Below, piece by piece: positions 1 to 5,184 of a stretch of DNA of 7,503 nt (the stretch's first letter is position 1; every line of letters begins with the position of its first letter). This stretch comes from an uncultured Desulfomonile sp. Lineage in GTDB: Bacteria > Desulfobacterota > Desulfomonilia > Desulfomonilales > Desulfomonilaceae. The translations under genes and the position numbers were made by a program. The notes under the pieces were generated by a model that worked only from the letters and a program-made list of their open reading frames with translations, was not told the origin of the DNA and did not search any database. Location: positions 1 through 7,503 of the forward strand of contig CAINUH010000329.1 of NCBI GenBank assembly GCA_903853735.1. The letters run 5' to 3'.

Positions 1-280
1 CGCACGCTTTGAGCACCTGATTTCTATGTTTCAGCAAGAGAAAGACCGTGCCTTCATGATGCTTGTCCCACGACTGATATCGTTTACGCCCTGTCGGATG
101 ATCTGAAAATGAAGGTTTGGAAAGTGAAACCTTTACGTTTCGACTAGACTGATAGTCTGCATTCGTTGAGGCCGTGCCCAACCGTTGGTTCGTGTTGACC
201 GCACAGATGTCCATTGGCTCCTGAGGTGACTTTTCCTTCGCTTTTCCTGTCAGTGACGCCACTCCTACAAGCTTTCGAGC
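1..280. other. Left-edge region with no assignable gene
   Basis: No gene can be assigned here. Three reading frames are open to or near the left edge. On the plus strand, one ends at a TGA at 104-106 and could be the last 34 residues of a protein; another runs from 13 to a TAG at 145-147. On the minus strand, a frame is open from an ATG at 214-212 to base 2 (71 codons and continuing), with AGGAG three bases before that ATG. None of the translations shows a motif I recognise, and they overlap each other, so at most one is real. The minus-strand frame would make a divergent partner to the peptidase gene, leaving an intergenic region of about 150 bp with the promoter at 281-309. I see no tRNA-like cloverleaf or insertion-sequence end. 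Confidence 0.4.
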
Positions 281-283
281 TTG
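268..283. repeat. Perfect 6-bp palindrome with 4-base centre, overlapping a -35 box
   Basis: CAAGCT, then TTCG, then AGCTTG form a perfect inverted repeat. Its last three bases are also the first three bases of the TTGACG -35 element at 281-286. As DNA it could be a small operator. As RNA it would fold into a 6-bp stem with a UUCG loop, but it lies upstream of the predicted transcript start and no T-run follows, so a terminator role is unlikely. The repeat is certain; its function is inference. Confidence 0.45.
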
Positions 284-309
284 ACGGTTAAGAACAATTC
301 CCGTAACAT
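281..309 (+). promoter_or_regulatory. Candidate sigma70 promoter for the M20 peptidase gene
   Basis: TTGACG at 281-286 matches the -35 consensus at five of six positions. TAACAT at 304-309 matches the -10 consensus at four of six. The spacer is exactly 17 bp. Transcription would start near 316, giving a leader of about 50 bases before the GTG start at 367. The -35 box overlaps the palindrome at 268-283, which could allow repressor control. Supported by pattern and position only. Confidence 0.5.
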
Positions 310-357
310 GTCAGGTTCCCGGAATACCGTTTGCCATTGCGGATATCTTCATCTTTT

Positions 358-362
358 GGAGG
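358..362 (+). promoter_or_regulatory. Shine-Dalgarno GGAGG that favours the GTG start at 367
   Basis: GGAGG lies four bases before GTG 367. The alternative in-frame TTG at 331 has no comparable purine-rich site before it. The spacing is short but workable. This site is the main reason for choosing GTG 367 as the start of the peptidase gene. Confidence 0.5.
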
Positions 363-366
363 CGCT

Positions 367-1590
367 GTGGTTTTTCAAGAAGCGACCCGAAGAATCGATG
401 AATTGTGCGATGAAAGTGTACGTTTTCTCGCGGGAATATGTTCGATACCCGCGATAGGCCCAGAGAACGGCGGCTCAGGGGAAATGGAAAAATATCGGGT
501 TGTAAAGGAAGCTGCGCTTGCTTTGAGCCCGGATCAGGTCGAGGAAATTCCCGCTCCGGATGACCGCGTTCCCGAAGGCGTGCGGCCTAATCTCCTTGCA
601 GTCTTCCTCGGCAGCGATAGATCCCGTACCTTATGGATACTCAGCCACATCGACGTAGTCCCTCCCGGCGAACTCAGGCTCTGGGACCATGACCCGTTCA
701 AACCACATGTCGCAAATGGATTCCTGTGCGGCAGGGGAGTGGAAGACAACGGTCAGGCGCTGGCCGCGAGCCTGTTTGCAGTCCGTGCCGTCAAGGAGAC
801 TTGCGGTTTGGGCCTTAACGTAGGACTGGTGCTGGTTTCCGATGAAGAATGCGGGAGCTTGTACGGGCTGGATTATGTCCTGCGAAAGCGCTTGGACCTG
901 TTCAATCCCCAGGACTTGATCCTGGTCCCCGACGCGGGCAACAAGGATGGCGATCACATCGAGGTAGCAGAAAAACACCTCCTTCACGTCAGGTTCCGGG
1001 TTGAAGGAAAACAGGGTCATGCCAGCCGGCCTGATCTGTGTGTCAACACTCTCAGGGCTGCTGCTCACTTCATAGTGGAACTAGATCAGAACCTGGCGGC
1101 GCACTTTCATCAACGGAACACATTTTTCAGACCCGACTTGAGCACCTTTGAGCCGACCAAAAAGGATGCCAATGTCCCCAATATAAACACTATTCCTGGA
1201 GAGGACGTCTTCTATTTCGACTGCCGGGTGCTGCCCGAGATCCAACTCGTCCAGGTCCTCGACGAGATGCACAGAGTGGCTGCGGGGATCCAGGAGCGTT
1301 TCAATGTAAAGGCGCGAGTGGAAGAGTGCCTCAAATTCGAGGCTCCGGATCCGACGCCTTCCGATTCTCCGGTGGTGGTGTCTCTGGCCCAGGCAGTCCA
1401 GGAGATCTACGGGGTTCAGCCTCGGCCGGTTGGGATAGGAGGACAGACAGTGGCGGCCTTTTTTAGGAAACAGGGGCTGCCGGCGGCGGTGTGGGAGAAA
1501 ATACTTGGCATGGCGCACGCGCCCAATGAGAAAATCTCCATAGAGAACCTGATGGGCAATACCAAGGTGTTCGCAAGGATGATGATTTGA
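367..1590 (+). CDS. M20-family zinc metallopeptidase / deacylase (DapE/ArgE/CPG2-like)
   Basis: Predicted cytoplasmic di-zinc hydrolase that cleaves an amide bond in a small peptide or N-acyl amino acid; the substrate cannot be read from sequence. Counting from GTG 367, the metal ligands and catalytic residues are all present: H94 and D96 in SHIDVV, the bridging D127 in GRGVEDNG, the general base pair E160-E161 in SDEECG, D189 in VPDAG, and H384 near the C-terminus in GMAHAPN. The inserted dimerisation domain carries the usual GHAS histidine (H218). The N-terminal IPAIGPENGG segment is typical of DapE/ArgE-type members often annotated only as M20 metallo-hydrolases. At 407 residues the length is normal. 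The frame stays open back to a TTG at 331, but GGAGG at 358-362 supports GTG 367. There is no signal peptide. The tolC-like gene follows after 92 bp, so cotranscription is possible but not shown. The family call is very safe; calling it dapE or argE would be overreach, since no lysine or arginine biosynthesis gene is nearby. Confidence 0.93.
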   Translation: MVFQEATRRIDELCDESVRFLAGICSIPAIGPENGGSGEMEKYRVVKEAALALSPDQVEEIPAPDDRVPEGVRPNLLAVFLGSDRSRTLWILSHIDVVPPGELRLWDHDPFKPHVANGFLCGRGVEDNGQALAASLFAVRAVKETCGLGLNVGLVLVSDEECGSLYGLDYVLRKRLDLFNPQDLILVPDAGNKDGDHIEVAEKHLLHVRFRVEGKQGHASRPDLCVNTLRAAAHFIVELDQNLAAHFHQRNTFFRPDLSTFEPTKKDANVPNINTIPGEDVFYFDCRVLPEIQLVQVLDEMHRVAAGIQERFNVKARVEECLKFEAPDPTPSDSPVVVSLAQAVQEIYGVQPRPVGIGGQTVAAFFRKQGLPAAVWEKILGMAHAPNEKISIENLMGNTKVFARMMI

Positions 1591-1682
1591 TTTTCTGACT
1601 CTTTGATCGGATGCGGCTTTGGGTTCAGAGTTGGAACTGACTGAAGTCCGCTCTTCTAGTCGTTTAAGGAGGATATGGGGGT

Positions 1683-3125
1683 ATGGATCGTTATAGGCCT
1701 TTGAGAGGTCTGCTGTGCATTGCGGCTGCGGCTATGTTACTGCTGATCGCTGCCCCTCCGGCTGATACAAGCGAAAGGACGGATCGCGGTCGGACATCCA
1801 GGAACGACAGCTCACGGTTGAACTTGCCGCAGGCCGTCACCATAGCCGTGACAAGAAACCTGCGCATGGCCGACTCACGCCTGGCCGTTTCAGAAAAAGA
1901 GTATCTGCGCAGGCAGGCATTTTCGGATTTTTTCCCCACGATTGACCTTTCATACAACGCCGAAGGTTACAGATACCGGCAGGCAAGTAATATTCAGGCA
2001 TTTGCCGGTTCCCACGACAGCCGATGGGCCACGAGAGGGTATCCTACCCCTACATCAGTTGCGGCAGGGCTGGCATTGGATCCTGACTATCCATACCGTA
2101 TTGATCCCTACCGTACGTTCACCATGTCCGCGACCATGACCCAGCCCCTTTATACCGGTGGGAAACTATTGAGCGACTACAAATACACGCGGCTTGGGGT
2201 GGATTACACAGCAATTCAGATGGAGGTCAATCGACAGGACCTTATTCTTGACGTTTACGAAGCGTATTACCAGTTGGTTCAGTCGCAAAAGCTTCTTGGA
2301 GTCGCGGAAGAGTCGGTTCGGGCCCTGGAATCTCTCCGAAATCAGACAATGGAGTTTTACAAGGCCGGCGTGGTTCCCAAGGTGGATGTGCTGTCCACCG
2401 AGGGGCAGTTGGCACAGGCGAGAATCCAGAGGACGCAGTCCCTTACCGATATCGAAAAATACCGGGCCACGCTGAATTTTCTGCTGCGTTACCCCCAGGA
2501 GACTCCGACCCAGGTGGAACACGACATCGCTTATCGCCCGAACAGTTACAGCATTCCAAGTATTTATGCCACAGCAGCAGCGAACAGGATGGAGATCAGG
2601 CAGGCGAACATATCGGTGGATCAGGCCATGGCCCTTGTCAAGTCCTCGAAGGCCGACCTGCTCCCCGCGGTCGCGGTACAGGTGGCCGGTTCCAGGATCA
2701 ATGACGACTGGAATCCCTTCGACCCCGAAGGACTGAATGACTGGCGCATCCAAGGGCTTTTAACGTGGACTTTCGATATGTTCCGCCGTCGTGATACGGT
2801 TCAAGAGAGACGGGCGTCACAAGCCAGGGTATTCATAGCACGGGAGCAACTCGTAGAGCAGATAATGGAAGAGGTCAAGACCTCTTACGAGGACATGAAA
2901 CGTTCGGAGAGCAACATCCAGGACAACCGTGCAGCCGTTGAATTCAGGCGTGAAAGCTTCCGTATCAACCAGGAACGATATAAGGAGCAGGTGGCTACGT
3001 ACACTGAGGTTCTTGACGCGCAGAGGCAGCTTTCCCTTGCCGAGGGGGACTATTACATATCGCTCATTGGTTACAGAATAAATCAGGCCTTGCTTGAGAG
3101 GAGAATGGGCATTTTGCGGCAGTAG
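1683..3125 (+). CDS. TolC-family outer-membrane efflux/secretion channel protein
   Basis: Outer-membrane component of a tripartite exporter. Three copies would form a beta-barrel plus a periplasmic alpha-helical tunnel for drugs, metabolites or proteins. The 480-residue length fits the family. Residues 1 to about 30 form a signal peptide: basic start, then an Ala/Leu-rich core. No lipobox cysteine follows the core, so it is probably not a lipoprotein like OprM. Two outer-membrane-efflux repeats are visible. The first begins with LPQAVTIAVTRN near residue 48, includes the TQPLYTGGK strand near 153-161 and a long helix with VDVLSTEGQLAQA. The second covers roughly 295-480 and has the matching TYTEVLDAQRQLSLAE helix near the C-terminus. 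A strong AAGGAGG at 1666-1672 lies 10 bases before ATG 1683. A weak promoter-like pair (TTGGAA 1631, TCTAGT 1655, 18-bp spacer) precedes it. No inner-membrane pump or membrane-fusion gene is in the window, so its partners and substrate are unknown. Confidence 0.93.
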   Translation: MDRYRPLRGLLCIAAAAMLLLIAAPPADTSERTDRGRTSRNDSSRLNLPQAVTIAVTRNLRMADSRLAVSEKEYLRRQAFSDFFPTIDLSYNAEGYRYRQASNIQAFAGSHDSRWATRGYPTPTSVAAGLALDPDYPYRIDPYRTFTMSATMTQPLYTGGKLLSDYKYTRLGVDYTAIQMEVNRQDLILDVYEAYYQLVQSQKLLGVAEESVRALESLRNQTMEFYKAGVVPKVDVLSTEGQLAQARIQRTQSLTDIEKYRATLNFLLRYPQETPTQVEHDIAYRPNSYSIPSIYATAAANRMEIRQANISVDQAMALVKSSKADLLPAVAVQVAGSRINDDWNPFDPEGLNDWRIQGLLTWTFDMFRRRDTVQERRASQARVFIAREQLVEQIMEEVKTSYEDMKRSESNIQDNRAAVEFRRESFRINQERYKEQVATYTEVLDAQRQLSLAEGDYYISLIGYRINQALLERRMGILRQ

Positions 3126-3165
3126 TTGGGCGCGGTATTTCTCATTGTTGTTGGGGAACTGAAGA

Positions 3166-3624
3166 ATGTTGTTAGGTTTCACGCTTTTTTGTGTTGTGGC
3201 AATTGCGTGGGTAACGGGCTTTCAATTCGCGGGGGCGCAGAGCCAATCGGCGCCAAGCCAGGCAGCGTCTGCCAAACCTGCAATTCAATCTTCCGGACGG
3301 CCCAGCAGTTTCCAGATTAAAGAGAACATACTGACCCAGAAGAGTGCAATATTGCAGGGTCAACTCCGCGAGGTCAAGAGGTGCATTACGGACGCAAGCT
3401 TACCGCAAACCCTTCGAGACCCTCAGGGAAATATCAACCGAGTGCCCCAAACTGACCTGGTGGACTGCACCAGGAAGCTGAACCAATTGCAGCGTCAGTT
3501 TCAGGCCCTTGCACGACAGGGCTCACAGTTGGCTGAAGAGGCAAAGTTTCAGGGAGAGCAGCTAAAAATAAAGCTCGACGTCAAGAAAATCAGCGCACGA
3601 CTAAAAGGCAAGTCCGGGCAATAG
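3166..3624 (+). CDS. Small exported protein with a cysteine pair and a helical C-terminus, function unknown
   Basis: I do not recognise a family. The 152-residue product starts with a signal peptide: a hydrophobic core over residues 2-22 and a good signal-peptidase I site after AGA at 22-24. A Ser/Ala/Gln-rich linker follows to about residue 45, then a charged helical region. Mature cysteines C73 and C101 could form a disulfide in the periplasm. Residues from about 101 to 148 are rich in Gln, Leu, Lys and Glu with heptad-like spacing and are probably a coiled coil; the extreme C-terminus is basic. The gene begins 40 bp after the tolC-like stop, on the same strand, with only a weak purine-rich site (GGGGAA, GAAG) before its ATG, so it may depend on the tolC transcript. 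A periplasmic partner of the channel is a reasonable inference but unproven. That it is a real gene is supported by the intact export signal and the coding-like composition of the mature part. Confidence 0.7.
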   Translation: MLLGFTLFCVVAIAWVTGFQFAGAQSQSAPSQAASAKPAIQSSGRPSSFQIKENILTQKSAILQGQLREVKRCITDASLPQTLRDPQGNINRVPQTDLVDCTRKLNQLQRQFQALARQGSQLAEEAKFQGEQLKIKLDVKKISARLKGKSGQ

Positions 3625-3872
3625 TTTCTTCAACGGCCCGGCTAGCCTGCATTGAAACGCGCCCGAAGCAAACATCTACGGGCACTGAAATGCGCACACA
3701 GTTCCCTTCGAGGAGGCCATTTCTCGCCTGCCGGCATTAAAACCGCTCAGTCGCTATTCTTCCAACAATGGTTAAATTAGCAAGGATGTTGTTCACCCCC
3801 GGAGCGGACCACCGATTCCGCGTCAATTCCGAGAAGCGCAACTTCGTGCTCTCGGGGGCAACAATCAGCGGA
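3625..3872. other. Convergent intergenic gap between the small exported gene and dsrC
   Basis: The stops of the plus-strand exported protein and the minus-strand dsrC face each other across this gap. I see no gene in it. It has GC-rich dyads but no T-run on either side: GCCCG at 3661-3665 with CGGGC at 3679-3683, and the larger repeat at 3796-3858 listed separately. Transcription from both sides probably ends here, perhaps through these structures or by Rho, but no classical intrinsic terminator is visible. Confidence 0.5.
3796..3858 (-). repeat. Imperfect inverted repeat downstream of dsrC
   Basis: CCCCCGGAGC at 3796-3805 pairs with GCTCTCGGGGG at 3848-3858, giving a 10-bp GC-rich stem with a single bulged base. 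The 42-base loop contains its own small hairpin (GAAG 3833-3836 with CTTC 3842-3845). Read on the minus strand it starts about 15 bases after the dsrC stop, where a terminator or 3'-end stabiliser would sit. No U-run follows, so it is not a standard intrinsic terminator. The pairing is visible; the role is inferred. Confidence 0.4.
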
Positions 3873-4190
3873 TCAAACGCAACCGGTGGGCTTGGGCAGA
3901 CCGGCCACCTTACAGGCGCCCTTTGCCGGCCCAGATGGGAATAGCTCGTAGATCTTCTTCAACTTGAAGCCTGTATCCTTGCAAACCTTTCGGATCATGG
4001 GAGCGATGTTGAATTCCATATAGTAATTCCTGAGGTAATGGACGACCTTCCAGTGCTCGTCAGTCATTTCCTGGATCCCCTCTGTCTTGGCGAAAAGAGC
4101 CGCAACCTCCTCGTTCCACAGGTCCGGATCCTGGAGGAACCCGTCCTCGTCAACATCAAAAGTTTTACCTTCAATCTCCAGTGTAGGCAT
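3873..4190 (-). CDS. dsrC: DsrC, dissimilatory sulfite reductase-associated sulfur carrier
   Basis: Small cytoplasmic sulfur-carrier protein of sulfate/sulfite respiration. In the established scheme the sulfite-reductase DsrAB loads sulfur onto the DsrC arm as a trisulfide, and the membrane complex DsrMKJOP reduces it, linking sulfite reduction to energy conservation. The 105-residue product matches the family along its length, from an N-terminal LEIEGKTFDVDEDGFL segment to the C-terminal arm AGLPKPTGCV. Both functional cysteines are present: the penultimate C104 and C93, ten residues apart (CX10C). This separates it from TusE-type proteins, which keep only the penultimate cysteine. AAGGAGGG at 4205-4198 lies seven bases before the ATG at 4190. 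dsrAB is not in the window; a solitary dsrC is common in sulfate reducers. It probably has its own promoter (4247-4275) behind a terminator that isolates it from the upstream TPR gene. Sulfur oxidisers also have DsrC, so the direction of sulfur flow is inferred from the overall character of the window. Confidence 0.96.
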   Translation of the reverse strand: MPTLEIEGKTFDVDEDGFLQDPDLWNEEVAALFAKTEGIQEMTDEHWKVVHYLRNYYMEFNIAPMIRKVCKDTGFKLKKIYELFPSGPAKGACKVAGLPKPTGCV

Positions 4191-4246
4191 ACGATAGCCC
4201 TCCTTAATTCAATTCTGCCCCACAACACCGGGCAAATTGTGTAATC

Positions 4247-4275
4247 CGTATAGTGTTATCAGTAGTAGGGAGCAA
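4247..4275 (-). promoter_or_regulatory. Candidate sigma70 promoter for dsrC
   Basis: Read on the minus strand, TTGCTC (4275-4270) and TATACG (4252-4247) are separated by exactly 17 bp. The -35 box matches the first three consensus positions and the -10 box the first four. Transcription would start near 4240, giving a leader of about 50 bases with the dsrC ribosome-binding site at its end. The site lies between the upstream terminator and dsrC, as expected for an independently transcribed gene. Confidence 0.42.
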
Positions 4276-4315
4276 AAACAATCTGCTATTACCATAAATT
4301 TTGCGTTTACCCAAG

Positions 4316-4337
4316 AAAAAAACCGACATTCTTGTCG
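4316..4337 (-). terminator. Probable intrinsic terminator of the TPR gene
   Basis: On the minus strand, CGACA, a four-base loop AGAA, and TGTCG (4337-4324) form a 5-bp hairpin. One G and then seven T residues (4322-4316) follow it directly. The stem is short, but the hairpin plus T-run is the only such arrangement in the window. It lies 100 bp after the TPR stop and before the candidate dsrC promoter, so it would end the TPR transcript and insulate dsrC. Confidence 0.5.
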
Positions 4338-4436
4338 ACACAGCGGATAATTGCTCTACGCTCTCGTAATTGAACACAAGTCCGCCTATCGTCGAAAAGA
4401 AGCGGGGGTTTTGTGGAAAGGACCTCAATTGTCTCG

Positions 4437-4898
4437 CTATCTCTTTTTTGTCTTGGCTTCGGCATCCTGAATATATTTTTGGAGAAGCTTTATGACCGCG
4501 GGCCTTTTCTCTCTGGAAAGGGCTTCTCTGTAGACCGCAAGGGCCGCAGGGTAATCCTTCTTGATCTCATAGACAAGACCCATGAGACCGTAGGCGTCCG
4601 GATAGTCAGGGTTCAACTGCACTGCTTTCTTCAGGTCTTCGATACTCTTGTCATATTCCCCTTTTTTGGAATTCGCGATCGCCCTGTAGTGGTAAGCCAC
4701 GAAAAAATTGGAGTTGTCTTCTATGGATTTGGTGAACATCTCAATTGCGCGATCCCATTTTTCTACTCTGAGGGCAAATTCGCCTTGTTCGTAGTAGTCC
4801 AAGTAGTCTTCCGCGTCGGCTGGCGTCCAGGGGACCGCGCAGTATAAAAAAAGAACCGGAATAAGCAGAACGATTTTGAGTCTTCCGAGCATCTCCAT
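4437..4898 (-). CDS. Exported tetratricopeptide-repeat (TPR) protein
   Basis: The 153-residue product begins with a signal peptide: basic residues at 6-8, a hydrophobic core over 9-22, and a likely signal-peptidase I site after ADA at 27-29. It is therefore predicted to be periplasmic. C20 inside the core is preceded by Tyr and does not fit a lipobox. Three consecutive TPR units fill the mature protein, at about 32-65, 66-99 and 100-133. They carry typical spacing and residues, for example the NPDYPDAYGLMGLVY junction and Ala-rich helix B positions. A short basic tail follows. TPR units bind other proteins; nothing in sequence or context names the partner. The start is not well marked: ATG 4898 is followed two codons later by ATG 4892, with GGAG directly touching the second, and an in-frame TAG at 4934-4932 bars any longer start. 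A candidate promoter lies at 4929-4956, a terminator at 4316-4337. Confidence 0.85.
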   Translation of the reverse strand: MEMLGRLKIVLLIPVLFLYCAVPWTPADAEDYLDYYEQGEFALRVEKWDRAIEMFTKSIEDNSNFFVAYHYRAIANSKKGEYDKSIEDLKKAVQLNPDYPDAYGLMGLVYEIKKDYPAALAVYREALSREKRPAVIKLLQKYIQDAEAKTKKR

Positions 4899-4928
4899 AA
4901 CCCGTGGGCATCCCTTGGACAGGGACGA

Positions 4929-4956
4929 ATACTAGCACAAAACAGCTCCCTGAGAA
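4929..4956 (-). promoter_or_regulatory. Candidate extended -10 promoter for the TPR gene
   Basis: On the minus strand, TAGTAT (4934-4929) is preceded by TGC, giving an extended -10. TTCTCA (4956-4951) lies 16 bp upstream as a four-of-six -35 match. Transcription would start near 4922, leaving a leader of only about 25 bases before ATG 4898. The match is modest and rests on position. Confidence 0.33.
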
Positions 4957-5061
4957 CCATCTTTTTGGGGTCATTTCGTTTTCCTTGCCCCTCATGGGTA
5001 GATTTGATAGCCTGATGTCAGAGTCACTGATCGAGTGGTTGTTGCTGCAAGAACTGAGCGG

Positions 5062-5079
5062 ATCATGCCGGTCCATGAT
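5062..5079. repeat. Perfect 6-bp dyad in the divergent region
   Basis: ATCATG and CATGAT flank a six-base centre (CCGGTC), which is itself close to symmetric. It lies about 105 bp before the acyltransferase ATG. It could be an operator or a leader hairpin; a dyad this short can also occur by chance. Confidence 0.3.
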
Positions 5080-5184
5080 TGTGCACCTGCTGAAAGTTGC
5101 CGTTAAGACATTCTCAAATGCAGTTTGTCGGAATGGCGCCCCGATTCCTCTAGGCCCCCACGGGAGTTTGTAAGAGAGCGTTTC

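Larger units (their letters stand above)
4899..5184. other. Divergent intergenic region between the TPR gene and plsB-like gene
   Basis: Both flanking genes are read outward from this region, so their control signals should lie here. A candidate promoter for the minus-strand gene is at 4929-4956. For the plus-strand acyltransferase the best pair I see is TTGCCC (4985-4990) with a poor TAGCCT 17 bp further on, too weak to call. A dyad lies at 5062-5079. The acyltransferase frame is open back to a TAA at 5104-5106 but has no ATG before 5185. I see no RNA gene. Confidence 0.5.

Noticed and set aside
631..1518. Two 145-codon minus-strand frames opposite the M20 gene
   Set aside because: Antisense shadows; the plus strand carries every M20 metal ligand in order.
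2166..2753. 195-codon minus-strand frame inside the tolC-like gene
   Set aside because: Antisense shadow of a well-supported TolC-family coding region; the translation resembles no protein family.
3614..3641. Hairpin CCGGGC/GCCCGG spanning the stop of the small exported gene, considered as a terminator
   Set aside because: The stem is 6 bp with a 16-base loop, includes the end of the coding region and has no T-run after it.
4204..4428. Minus-strand 74-codon frame between the TPR gene and dsrC
   Set aside because: It spans the probable terminator and the candidate dsrC promoter, and its translation has no recognisable motif or coding-like pattern. Probably chance.
4413..4847. 144-codon plus-strand frame opposite the TPR gene
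   Set aside because: Antisense to an intact signal peptide plus three TPR units; no independent support.
4437..4898. Lipoprotein reading of the TPR protein through C20
   Set aside because: The residue before the cysteine is Tyr and the pattern does not fit a lipobox; the ADA site at 27-29 fits ordinary signal-peptidase cleavage.
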